This document shows positions 1 to 6,860 of a DNA stretch of 15,732 bases, in pieces; the first letter of the stretch is position 1, and the number at the start of each line of letters is the position of its first letter. Source of the stretch: Vulcanococcus sp. SFB_649D_100_25 (lineage in GTDB: Bacteria > Cyanobacteriota > Cyanobacteriia > PCC-6307 > Cyanobiaceae). The notes under the pieces were generated by a model. It ran no database searches. It had not been told where the DNA came from and worked only from the letters and a program-made list of their open reading frames with translations. Made by a program: the position numbers and the translations under genes. The stretch lies in assembly GCA_030833825.1 (NCBI GenBank), contig JAURGL010000028.1, forward strand, positions 1 through 15,732. Reading direction: 5' to 3'.

Positions 1-452
1 TTCAGCGCTCCCCCGAGGGGAACCGGGATCGTTGGGGTGTGCTGCTGGCTCTCGGGGCGCTGCTCTGCGGGAGCGTCGGTGCCCTGTTGGCCAGGGCTGC
101 ACTGCGGGACTCAGATGTTGAGCCCCTGGCGGCAGCGGCCTGGCGCCTCGCCGCCGCCACGGTGGTGCTCTCGCCTCTGCTGCCTGGGGTGTGGCCCCGC
201 TCCGTCGGCCCAAGGCCGGCTGGGTCCCGCTGGCCCCTGGCCATGGCTGCAACTCTGCTGGGCACCACCGCCGGGATCGCCCTGCAGCAAACCGCCCTGC
301 AGCGACTGCCTGGAGCGATGGCGGTGGCGCTCCTTGCGACGGCCCCGGTGATGGCATTGCCTCTGGCGGCCTTAGAAGGCGACAGGCCTGGCTGGTGGGG
401 ATTCGGCGCCGCGGTTCTGGCCGTGCTGGGGGTCAGTTGTGTGGTGGCTTGA
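1..452 (+). CDS. EamA/DMT-family membrane transporter, C-terminal part (5' end outside the window)
   Basis: The reading frame is open from base 3 to the stop TGA at 450-452, so the gene starts upstream of the window; the GTG at 39 is probably internal. About 149 residues are visible. They contain five hydrophobic segments separated by short polar loops: WGVLLALGALLCGSVGAL, a segment around AAAWRLAAATVVLSPLLPG, RWPLAMAATLLGTTAGIAL, GAMAVALLATAPVMALPLAAL-like, and a last one ending LGVSCVVA. This is the layout of the second EamA repeat (TM6-10) of ten-helix drug/metabolite transporters of the inner membrane. The substrate cannot be told from the sequence. The last 20 nt overlap the convergent small gene at 433. 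Family assignment rests on the helix pattern and the 'AAAWRLAAA' context typical of EamA domains. Confidence 0.75.
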   Translation, partial: QRSPEGNRDRWGVLLALGALLCGSVGALLARAALRDSDVEPLAAAAWRLAAATVVLSPLLPGVWPRSVGPRPAGSRWPLAMAATLLGTTAGIALQQTALQRLPGAMAVALLATAPVMALPLAALEGDRPGWWGFGAAVLAVLGVSCVVA

Positions 453-813
453 AATCCGAGATGTCGCCCTCGGGGCCCTGCAGGCGTTCATCGGCCTGCC
501 GCTGACCCCAATGCACCAAGTCCTGGATCTCTAGCTGGAGGGCAGGTTTGCCGAGCTCTTCGCCGATCGCGTCCAGTTGCAGGGCCGCTTTCCCCAGTTG
601 CTCCACCAGCACCGGAATGAAGGTGGGGTCCACGGCCAGGTTCGGCTGTCGCCGGGCCCAGTCGGTCAGCTGATCGCCCTCGGGGAGGCTTCCGACATCC
701 CCGGAGGCTTGCTGGAGGCAGCGGAGGCTGTGGGCCAGCAAGCGGAGGTGGTGCCGTTCCAGGGCCGGGAGCAGGGTGCTCTCCAGTTCACTGAGGTCGG
801 CTTCGCTCAGCAC
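433..813 (-). CDS. small conserved-looking hypothetical protein downstream of sufR
   Basis: I do not recognise the function. The frame encodes a leucine- and acid-rich, probably helical soluble protein with no signal peptide or membrane segment; notable patches are LSELESTLLPALERHH and WGQRQADERL. The start is uncertain. I chose the GTG at 813, whose GTGCTGA overlaps the sufR stop codon by 7 nt (126 aa), as expected for translational coupling. The frame stays open back to TTG codons at 858 and 879 (148 aa maximum), which would lie inside the conserved SufR C-terminal coding sequence. No clear Shine-Dalgarno decides between them. It is the second gene of a likely sufR operon, so it may be co-regulated with iron-sulfur status. 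Its 3' end overlaps the convergent transporter gene by 20 nt. That it is a real gene is an inference from its position and amino-acid make-up. Confidence 0.6.
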   Translation of the reverse strand: MLSEADLSELESTLLPALERHHLRLLAHSLRCLQQASGDVGSLPEGDQLTDWARRQPNLAVDPTFIPVLVEQLGKAALQLDAIGEELGKPALQLEIQDLVHWGQRQADERLQGPEGDISDFKPPHN

Positions 814-1442
814 GGTGTCAGCCGGAAGCCGCAGGCCTGATTCCCATTGAGTAACCAATGGACGCGGTCGACCTGGCAATCCGGAAAGGTTTGACGGATC
901 AGGGCCAGTTCCTGCTCGCAGACGCAGGGGAACTGCTGGGCAATGGTCATCACGGAACAGTGGAACTCGCTCAGCACCCAGCTGTCGGATTCGGGGTCGG
1001 GGTTGAACTCGGCCACATACCCCTCGCGCCTGCGCAGCTCCACGAGCCGCTCAAGGCGCTCAGGGACGGTGCCATGGCCGATCAGCTCCCGGTAGTCGGT
1101 GGCTTTCTCCGAGGCCTGGTGCTCCAGCAGCGACTCCACGGTTCCACTGGGGAGGCTGTTGGTCAGGGAGCTGAGCAGCCCAAGGGCGAAGTCTTCGCTC
1201 CCATTGGGGAAGCGGGCCCGTCCGGCGGTGGTCAGGCGCCAGCGGTTGCTGGGGCGGCCCTGGCCTTCTGTGCTGGGACTGGCTTCGACAAGCCCCTCCT
1301 CCTCCAGGGAGCGGAGGTGGCGCCGCATCACCTGGACGGACACCTGAAGACTCTCCGCCAGCTGGGCCGCGGTGATCTCGCCCTGACGCAGCATCAAGCT
1401 GAGAGCGGCTTCGCGGGTTGGGGCCTGGGCGGAGACGCTCAT
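807..1442 (-). CDS. sufR: SufR, iron-sulfur-sensing transcriptional repressor of the suf operon
   Basis: A 211-residue DNA-binding regulator, close to the usual SufR length. Residues about 8-75 form a DeoR/ArsR-like winged helix: the recognition part is around TAAQLAESLQVSVQVMRRHL and the wing around GRPSNRWRLTTAGR. The C-terminal half holds C162, C175, C189 and C204, spaced exactly CX12CX13CX14C, the arrangement known for the [4Fe-4S] ligands of cyanobacterial SufR; there is one extra Cys at 173 and a terminal Cys at 211. In the family, cluster-loaded SufR represses the divergent sufBCDS genes and its own gene, and loss of the cluster relieves repression. Here it is divergent from ftrC-sufBCDS with a palindromic operator candidate between them. 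The ATG at 1442 has only a weak ribosome site. The 3' end overlaps the next gene. Confidence 0.95.
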   Translation of the reverse strand: MSVSAQAPTREAALSLMLRQGEITAAQLAESLQVSVQVMRRHLRSLEEEGLVEASPSTEGQGRPSNRWRLTTAGRARFPNGSEDFALGLLSSLTNSLPSGTVESLLEHQASEKATDYRELIGHGTVPERLERLVELRRREGYVAEFNPDPESDSWVLSEFHCSVMTIAQQFPCVCEQELALIRQTFPDCQVDRVHWLLNGNQACGFRLTPC

Positions 1443-1512
1443 GTCCGAACACTGTCATTCACACCATGCCACGCCCAGAAGGAGGCTGACGACTTCCGGG
1501 TCGCGGGCATCA

Positions 1513-1570
1513 GCGTTGGCTCACGCCGATCGGTGCGGCCAACGCGCAACAATGGCCGTTCATGGTTGGC
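1513..1570. repeat. alternating inverted repeats GTTGGC / GCCAAC / GTTGGC in the sufR-side control region
   Basis: Three 6-mers lie in alternating orientation: GTTGGC at 1515-1520, GCCAAC at 1538-1543, GTTGGC at 1565-1570. The first pair extends to 8 bp arms (GCGTTGGC 1513-1520, GCCAACGC 1538-1545) around the small palindrome CCGATCGG (1526-1533). The second pair shares its centre (1554) with an inner AAC/GTT pair (1548-1550, 1558-1560). The middle copy can pair with either side, so the two hairpins exclude each other. Either a set of protein half-sites or a structured sufR leader RNA is possible. The cores CAAC/GTTG resemble half-sites of the CAAC-N6-GTTG sequence reported for SufR, but the spacing differs. 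Confidence 0.4.
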
Positions 1571-1592
1571 GGCCACCTGCCCTATCGTTGAT

Positions 1593-1616
1593 TTACGAAA
1601 CGAGCGAGTTTCGTAA
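1593..1616. promoter_or_regulatory. candidate SufR operator: perfect 9-6-9 inverted repeat
   Basis: TTACGAAAC (1593-1601) and GTTTCGTAA (1608-1616) are perfect reverse complements separated by six bases (GAGCGA). The repeat lies between the divergent sufR and ftrC-sufBCDS genes, 75 nt before the ftrC start. The two 4-base cores AAAC and GTTT have the same six-base spacing as the CAAC-N6-GTTG site described for cyanobacterial SufR. A weak plus-strand promoter could overlap it (TTGATT at 1588-1593, then 17 nt, then TCGTAA at 1611-1616), which would let a bound repressor block RNA polymerase. The palindrome is seen directly; that SufR binds it is inferred from location and family knowledge. Confidence 0.75.
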
Positions 1617-1691
1617 GTTGGTGCTGATGGGTCCCTCGGGTGATCACATCCGCCTTGCCTCGAGTCCCCACTGCGTCCCCGCTCTGCGCCC

Positions 1692-2045
1692 ATGTCTGCA
1701 GCTCCCGCCACGCCAGCCAGCGACAGCCTTGAGGTGATCCGCAAGTTCGCAGAGACCTATGCCCAGCGCACCGGGACCTACTTCTGCAGCGATCCCAGCG
1801 TGACTGCTGTGGTGCTCGAGGGCTTGGCGCGCCACAAAGATGAGCTTGGCGGTGCCCTCTGCCCCTGCCGTCACTATGAGGACAAGGAAGCCGAGGTGGC
1901 CCAGGCCTTCTGGAATTGCCCCTGCGTGCCGATGCGCGAGCGCAAGGAGTGCCACTGCATGCTCTTCCTGACCGAAGACAACCCCTTCCGCGGCGAAAGC
2001 CAGACCATTTCGATGGAAGAGGTCAAAGCCCACACCTCCGCTTGA
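1692..2045 (+). CDS. ftrC: ferredoxin:thioredoxin reductase, catalytic (beta) subunit
   Basis: A 117-residue protein, the usual length. It carries the family's cysteine signature exactly: CPC at 57-59, sixteen residues, CPC at 76-78, eight residues, CHC at 87-89. In the known enzyme these supply the ligands of a [4Fe-4S] cluster and the redox-active disulfide next to it. With the variable subunit (not in this window), the enzyme passes electrons from photosystem-reduced ferredoxin to thioredoxin in the cytosol. It is the first gene of the suf operon: its TGA is 9 nt before the sufB ATG, and the GAGG that serves sufB begins inside this stop codon. The ATG at 1692 lacks a clear Shine-Dalgarno. 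Being cluster-dependent, it is a client of the genes that follow it. Confidence 0.96.
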   Translation: MSAAPATPASDSLEVIRKFAETYAQRTGTYFCSDPSVTAVVLEGLARHKDELGGALCPCRHYEDKEAEVAQAFWNCPCVPMRERKECHCMLFLTEDNPFRGESQTISMEEVKAHTSA

Positions 2046-2054
2046 GGCCAGCTG

Positions 2055-3497
2055 ATGAGTAACGCGCAGGCCGTTGGTGATCTGGTCAGTCAGCCGTACA
2101 AATACGGCTTCGTCACTGACATCGAAACCGAAAAGATCGCCAAGGGCCTCAGCGAGGACGTGGTGCGTCTGATCTCCAGCAAGAAGGATGAGCCATCCTT
2201 CCTGTTGGATTTTCGCCTGCGCGCCTACCGGCAATGGCTGCAGATGGAGGAGCCCGATTGGGCGCGTCTCGGCTATCCGCCGATTGATTATCAAGACATC
2301 ATTTATTACGCCGCCCCTAAGCAGCAGGATAAAAAAGCCAGTCTCGACGAAGTTGATCCAAAACTGCTTGAGACGTTTGACAAGCTCGGCATCCCCCTGA
2401 GCGAACAGAAACGTCTCTCGAACGTTGCCGTTGATGCTGTGTTTGACAGCGTCTCGATCGCCACGACCTACAAAGAGAAGCTGGCGGAGCACGGGGTGAT
2501 TTTCTGCTCCATCAGTGAGGCGGTGAAGGAGCACCCTGAGCTGATTGAGCGGTACCTTGGCACTGTTGTGCCCACCCAGGACAACTATTTCGCGGCACTG
2601 AACTCGGCGGTGTTCAGTGATGGCTCCTTTGTGTTCATCCCCAAGGGCGTTGAATGCCCGATGGAGCTTTCCACCTATTTCCGGATCAATTCCGGCGATA
2701 CCGGACAGTTCGAGCGCACGCTGATCGTGGCCGAAGAGGGTGCCTCGGTGAGTTATCTGGAGGGATGCACCGCCCCGATGTTCGACACCAACCAGCTCCA
2801 TGCTGCTGTGGTTGAGCTGGTGGCACTTGATGATGCCTCAATCAAATACTCCACCGTTCAGAACTGGTATGCCGGTGATGAGAATGGTGTCGGTGGTATC
2901 TATAACTTCGTGACCAAGCGCGGCCAGTGCCGCGGTGATCGCAGCAAGATCAGCTGGACCCAGGTTGAAACGGGATCCTCAATCACGTGGAAATACCCAA
3001 GTTGCGTCCTTCAGGGGGCCGACTCTGTCGGTGAGTTCTATTCAGTTGCCCTGACGAACAACTGTCAGCAGGCTGACACCGGAACCAAGATGATCCATGT
3101 GGGGCCAAGAAGCCGCTCCACGATTGTCAGTAAGGGCATCAGTGCCGGGCGCTCGGCCAACAGCTACCGGGGGTTGGTCCAGATCGGACCCAAGGCTGTG
3201 GGAGCCAAGAACTACAGCCAGTGCGATTCGATGCTGATTGGTGATCAGGCGGCGGCCAACACCTATCCCTACATCCGATCGCAGCAGCCCCAGGCCGCTG
3301 TCGAACACGAAGCCAGCACCTGCCGTATTTCAGAGGACCAGCTCTTCTATCTCCAGAGCCGAGGCATCGGCTTTGAAGAAGCGGTCTCGATGATGGTGAG
3401 CGGCTTCTGCCGAGATGTGTTCAATCAGCTGCCGATGGAGTTCGCCGCTGAAGCGGACAAGCTCCTGGCCCTCAAGCTGGAAGGTTCCGTCGGCTAG
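2055..3497 (+). CDS. sufB: SufB, Fe-S cluster assembly scaffold protein
   Basis: A 480-residue SufB, aligned by eye over its whole length. The diagnostic C-terminal core is present: C390 in SQCDSMLIG (equivalent to E. coli Cys405), H418 and E419 in VEHEAS (E. coli Glu434 region), and the motif DQLFYLQSRG shared with SufD. SufB forms the SufBC2D complex with SufC and SufD in the cytosol and is the platform on which the nascent [4Fe-4S] cluster is built from iron and SufS-derived sulfide. Its ATG is preceded by GAGG at 2044-2047. It is followed by the only sizeable spacer (59 nt) in the operon. By rough counting in several 60-base blocks its G+C content is visibly lower than that of the flanking genes (for example 25/60 at 2281-2340). 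Confidence 0.98.
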   Translation: MSNAQAVGDLVSQPYKYGFVTDIETEKIAKGLSEDVVRLISSKKDEPSFLLDFRLRAYRQWLQMEEPDWARLGYPPIDYQDIIYYAAPKQQDKKASLDEVDPKLLETFDKLGIPLSEQKRLSNVAVDAVFDSVSIATTYKEKLAEHGVIFCSISEAVKEHPELIERYLGTVVPTQDNYFAALNSAVFSDGSFVFIPKGVECPMELSTYFRINSGDTGQFERTLIVAEEGASVSYLEGCTAPMFDTNQLHAAVVELVALDDASIKYSTVQNWYAGDENGVGGIYNFVTKRGQCRGDRSKISWTQVETGSSITWKYPSCVLQGADSVGEFYSVALTNNCQQADTGTKMIHVGPRSRSTIVSKGISAGRSANSYRGLVQIGPKAVGAKNYSQCDSMLIGDQAAANTYPYIRSQQPQAAVEHEASTCRISEDQLFYLQSRGIGFEEAVSMMVSGFCRDVFNQLPMEFAAEADKLLALKLEGSVG

Positions 3498-3520
3498 AGG
3501 CGGTTTGCCGATTCGGCACC
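3490..3520 (+). promoter_or_regulatory. small hairpin and T-rich stretch between sufB and sufC
   Basis: TCGGC (3490-3494), GCCGA (3507-3511) and TCGGC (3513-3517) alternate, so GCCGA can pair with either copy. The compact form, flanked by GGT (3502-3504) and ACC (3518-3520), is followed by the T-rich run TTTGTTTCC. It looks like a weak intrinsic terminator, attenuator or RNA-processing site inside the operon. The upstream arm overlaps the last sufB codons, where a terminating ribosome would cover it. The stem is short, so function is uncertain. Confidence 0.3.
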
Positions 3521-3556
3521 TTTGTTTCCTGTTCTCACTCACTTTTCTCCCTCAAC

Positions 3557-4351
3557 GTGATTCGCCCAGACGCCCCAGTGCTGCTTGAGATCCGTGATCT
3601 CCATGCCCGGGTGGAGGCCAAGGAGATCCTCAAGGGCGTGAACCTCACCATCCGTGCCGGGGAGGTCCATGCGGTGATGGGGCGCAATGGCAGTGGCAAG
3701 AGCACCCTCTCCAAGGTGCTTGCCGGACATCCCGCCTACACCGTGACCGGAGGCACCGTCCACTACCGGGGCGAGAACCTGTTGGAGCTGGATCCTGAGC
3801 AGCGGGCCCGCATTGGGGTGTTCCTGGGATTCCAATACCCGGTGGAGATTCCCGGGGTCAGCAACCTGGAATTCCTGCGGGTGGCCACCAACGCACGCCG
3901 GGCTCAAAAGGGTGAGGAGGAGCTCGACACCTTCGCCTTTGAAGACCTGGTGCGCGATCGCCTGAAGGTGGTGCAGATGGATCCGGCTTTCCTAGATCGC
4001 TCTGTCAATGAGGGTTTCAGCGGCGGCGAGAAAAAGCGCAACGAGATCCTGCAGATGGCTCTGCTCGATCCCCTGGTGGCGATCCTCGATGAGACCGATT
4101 CCGGTCTGGATATCGATGCCCTGCGGATCGTTGCCGGCGGCGTGAATCAGCTGGCCACTCCTGATAACGCCACGCTGTTGATCACCCACTACCAGCGCCT
4201 GCTGGATGCGATCACCCCGGACTACGTGCATGTGATGGCCGCTGGCCGGATCCTGCGAACCGGTGGCAAGGAGTTGGCGCTCGAGCTCGAGGAGCGTGGT
4301 TACGACTGGGTGGATCAGGAGTTGGCGGCCCTGGCAGGGGAGGTGGCCTGA
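3557..4351 (+). CDS. sufC: SufC, Fe-S assembly ATPase (ABC-type)
   Basis: A 264-residue soluble ABC ATPase with all motifs in order: Walker A GRNGSGKST at 42-50, Q-loop Q93 in the SufC-typical FQYPVEIPGVSN, signature SGGEKKR at 155-161, Walker B LVAILDE at 173-179, D-loop SGLD at 182-185 and switch H211. There is no membrane partner; in the family, a SufC dimer binds SufB and SufD, and ATP binding drives the rearrangement that exposes the cluster-building site. I take the GTG at 3557 as start because it gives the family N-terminus (IRPDAP...LLEIRDLHA), although no Shine-Dalgarno is visible before it. The stop codon overlaps the sufD ATG by one base (TGATG), with GGAGG at 4339-4343 serving sufD. 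Confidence 0.98.
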   Translation: MIRPDAPVLLEIRDLHARVEAKEILKGVNLTIRAGEVHAVMGRNGSGKSTLSKVLAGHPAYTVTGGTVHYRGENLLELDPEQRARIGVFLGFQYPVEIPGVSNLEFLRVATNARRAQKGEEELDTFAFEDLVRDRLKVVQMDPAFLDRSVNEGFSGGEKKRNEILQMALLDPLVAILDETDSGLDIDALRIVAGGVNQLATPDNATLLITHYQRLLDAITPDYVHVMAAGRILRTGGKELALELEERGYDWVDQELAALAGEVA

Positions 4352-5595
4352 TGACCGCCAGCCTGAGCGCCCCCACCAGCCGTACGGCCTGGCTGGAGCG
4401 ATGGCTGAGTCAGCTGCCAGCGCCCAGCGGTCCTTTGGCGGCTGTTCAGGAGCGCGGGCGTGAGGCCCTGGCCCAGCAGCCTGTGCCCTCTTCCCGCCAG
4501 GAGGAGTGGCGTTTCACCGATCTCTCCCTGCTGCAGGATCTCCCCTTGGCTCAGGCTGCGGCGGCCCCCTCGGGTGGTGCCATGAGCTCGGAAGCCGGCG
4601 TGCTGCGCCTGCAGCTCGATGGCAGGACCGATCCGCTCGCCGGGGTTGAACTTCCGGCCGGTCTGCAGGTTCTCTCGGACTCCGAGCTGGCCCAGGGACT
4701 GGGGCACACCCTTGCGGCCACAGGCTGTGAGCACCACTGGCCGGTGGAGCTGAACCATGCCTCGGCAGGTCGTGTCCTGGCTCTGCGTCTGGCCAGTCGC
4801 TCCAAGCTCAAGCTGGAGCTTCACAGCACAGCTCAATCAGGCCTGCTGCCACTGCGTCTGCTGCTGATCCTCGAGGAGAAGGCGGAGCTGGAGCTCTGCC
4901 AAAAGATCGTGGCCCAGGGCTCCGGTCTGATCAGCCTGGTGCTGGAGGCTCACCTGGCCAGAAGTGCTCGTCTGCAGCACGGCCTGGTGGCGAGTGGTCA
5001 AGCCGATGCGGCTCTGTTGGCTCATCTGGCCATTGAGCAGGAGCCCGAGAGTCACCTCGCCCTCAGCAGTGTCACCGTGGGCTGGGGACTGGCTCGCCTT
5101 GAGCCGCGCCTGGTGCAGGTGGATGGTCAGGCCAGCTCCACCCTGCGGGGCTTGCAGTTGGTGGGAGGTCGGCAGATTGCAGACACCCACAGTCACGTTA
5201 GTTTCGCGGGCCCGGAAGGGCAGCTGGATCAATTGCACAAAGCCGTTGCAGCCGGCCACGGCCGCAGCGTGTTCAACGGTGCGGTGCAGGTGCCCCGCGC
5301 CGCCCAACGGACCAACGCCGCACAGCTCAGCCGCAATCTGCTCCTTTCGGATCGGGCCCGCATCGACACCAAGCCCGAGCTCGAAATCGTGGCGGATGAC
5401 GTCAAGTGCGCCCATGGCGCCACCGTCAGCAGCCTCCAGACCGATGAGCTCTTCTATCTCCAGAGCCGTGGGATCGATTCCGATCAGGCCGCGGGTCTGC
5501 TGAAGCGGGCCTTCTGCGAAGAGGTGCTGCGGGACCTGCCGCCGGCGGCCCGCGCCTGGTGCCCGATCGAGCAGTGGCAACTGGAGGACGCATGA
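4351..5595 (+). CDS. sufD: SufD, Fe-S cluster assembly protein
   Basis: A 414-residue SufD paralogue of SufB. The conserved C-terminal part reads ELEIVADDVKCAHGAT, placing H355 at the position of E. coli His360, followed by TDELFYLQSRGI, the motif it shares with SufB. The N-terminal half is variable, as usual, with QEEWRFTDLS near residue 50, a segment conserved in SufD. It pairs with SufB in the SufBC2D complex and is needed for iron acquisition during cluster building. Coupling is tight on both sides: the ATG overlaps the sufC stop by one base with a good GGAGG seven bases upstream, and its TGA overlaps the sufS ATG by four bases (ATGA). Confidence 0.97.
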   Translation: MTASLSAPTSRTAWLERWLSQLPAPSGPLAAVQERGREALAQQPVPSSRQEEWRFTDLSLLQDLPLAQAAAAPSGGAMSSEAGVLRLQLDGRTDPLAGVELPAGLQVLSDSELAQGLGHTLAATGCEHHWPVELNHASAGRVLALRLASRSKLKLELHSTAQSGLLPLRLLLILEEKAELELCQKIVAQGSGLISLVLEAHLARSARLQHGLVASGQADAALLAHLAIEQEPESHLALSSVTVGWGLARLEPRLVQVDGQASSTLRGLQLVGGRQIADTHSHVSFAGPEGQLDQLHKAVAAGHGRSVFNGAVQVPRAAQRTNAAQLSRNLLLSDRARIDTKPELEIVADDVKCAHGATVSSLQTDELFYLQSRGIDSDQAAGLLKRAFCEEVLRDLPPAARAWCPIEQWQLEDA

Positions 5596-6860
5596 GCAGT
5601 GCTGCCCCCGTGGCCGTAGCTGATCTGGCGGCACAGACGCGCCCTGACTTTCCCCTGCTGGCGCAGACCGCCTGCCTTGGGCAGCCCCTGATCTATCTCG
5701 ATCATGCCGCCACCAGCCAAAAACCTCGCCAGGTGCTGGAGGCGTTGCAGCACTACTACGACCATGACAACGCCAACGTGCACCGCGGTGCCCATCAGCT
5801 GAGTGCGCGGGCCACGGAAGGCTTTGAGGGCGCCCGCGCTAAGGCGGCGGCCTTCGTTGGGGCCAGCAGCCCCAACGAGATCGTCTTCACCCGCAATGCC
5901 AGCGAGGCGATCAATCTGGTGGCCCGTAGCTGGGGGGAAGCCAACCTCCGCCCCGGTGATGAGGTGCTGCTCACCGTGATGGAGCACCACAGCAACCTGG
6001 TGCCCTGGCAGTTGCTGTCCGATCGCACCGGTTGTGTGTTGCGCCATGCCGGCCTGAGCGACAGCGGCGAACTCGATCTCGAGGACCTGCGCAGCAAGAT
6101 CACCGATCGCACCCGCCTGGTGAGCCTGGTGCAGGTGAGCAACACCCTCGGTTGCCTCAATCCAATCGCGGCGGTGGCGGAGTTGGCCCACGGCGCCGGG
6201 GCCCTGCTCCTGGTGGATGCCTGCCAGAGCCTGCCGCACATGCCGCTGAACGTGAAGCAGCTGGGGGCTGATTTCCTGGTGGGTAGCTCCCACAAGCTGT
6301 GTGGTCCCACAGGGATGGGTTTCCTCTGGGGCCGCGAGGCGCTGCTGGAGGCGATGCCACCATTCCTGGGGGGCGGAGAAATGATTCAGGACGTCTACCT
6401 CGACCACAGCAGTTGGGCCGGCCTGCCCCACAAATTCGAAGCCGGCACCCCCGCCATCGGTGAAGCGATCGGCATGGGTGCCGCCCTTGATTACCTCACG
6501 GACCTGGGGCTCGACCGCATCCACGCCTGGGAGCAACAGCTCACCCGGCACCTGTTCAGTCGGCTTCAGGCCATTGATGGGTTGCGCATTCTTGGGCCCA
6601 CGCCCGATCAGCAACCCGATCGGGCCGCCCTCGCCGCCTTCCATGTCGACGGGGTCCATGCCAATGACATCTCAGCCCTGTTGGATTCGGCCGGGATCTG
6701 CATCCGCAGCGGGCACCACTGCACCCAGCCCCTGCATCGCCACTACGGATTGAGCGCCTCAGCCCGCGCCAGCCTCAGCTTCACCACCACCCTCGAGGAG
6801 ATCGATCGCTTCGCCGAGGAACTGCAAGGTTCGATCAGCTTCCTGCGCGAGCACAGCTAG
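5592..6860 (+). CDS. sufS: SufS, cysteine desulfurase (group II)
   Basis: A 422-residue PLP enzyme that takes sulfur from L-cysteine, leaving alanine, and hands it as a persulfide to the Suf machinery. Visible active-site features are YLDHAATSQKP near residues 35-45, EHHSN at 131-135, D209 and Q212 for PLP binding, K235 in GSSHKLCGP as the Schiff-base lysine, C377 in RSGHHCTQP as the persulfide cysteine, and R392. The RSGHHC form marks the SufS-type (group II) subfamily. The ATG at 5592 is preferred over the in-frame GTG at 5559 because it is preceded by GGAGG (5583-5587) and overlaps the sufD stop as ATGA. No sufE-like partner gene is present in the window. The TAG stop shares the bases CTAG with the stop of the convergent methyltransferase. 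Confidence 0.97.
   Translation: MSSAAPVAVADLAAQTRPDFPLLAQTACLGQPLIYLDHAATSQKPRQVLEALQHYYDHDNANVHRGAHQLSARATEGFEGARAKAAAFVGASSPNEIVFTRNASEAINLVARSWGEANLRPGDEVLLTVMEHHSNLVPWQLLSDRTGCVLRHAGLSDSGELDLEDLRSKITDRTRLVSLVQVSNTLGCLNPIAAVAELAHGAGALLLVDACQSLPHMPLNVKQLGADFLVGSSHKLCGPTGMGFLWGREALLEAMPPFLGGGEMIQDVYLDHSSWAGLPHKFEAGTPAIGEAIGMGAALDYLTDLGLDRIHAWEQQLTRHLFSRLQAIDGLRILGPTPDQQPDRAALAAFHVDGVHANDISALLDSAGICIRSGHHCTQPLHRHYGLSASARASLSFTTTLEEIDRFAEELQGSISFLREHS

Noticed and set aside
858..1737. Plus-strand frames antisense to sufR and through the divergent control region (858-1616 and 1441-1737)
   Set aside because: The first mirrors sufR codons; the second crosses the operator and has a His/Arg/Pro-rich product with no recognisable domain. 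Neither has a ribosome site or family features.
1644..2801. Long minus-strand open frame (385 codons) across ftrC and sufB
   Set aside because: It lies antisense to two genes with complete, exact family motifs; long antisense frames are common in GC-rich DNA, and the predicted protein shows no recognisable domain.
5484..6659. 391-codon minus-strand frame inside sufD/sufS
   Set aside because: It is antisense to the intact sufS active-site region and has no recognisable domain.
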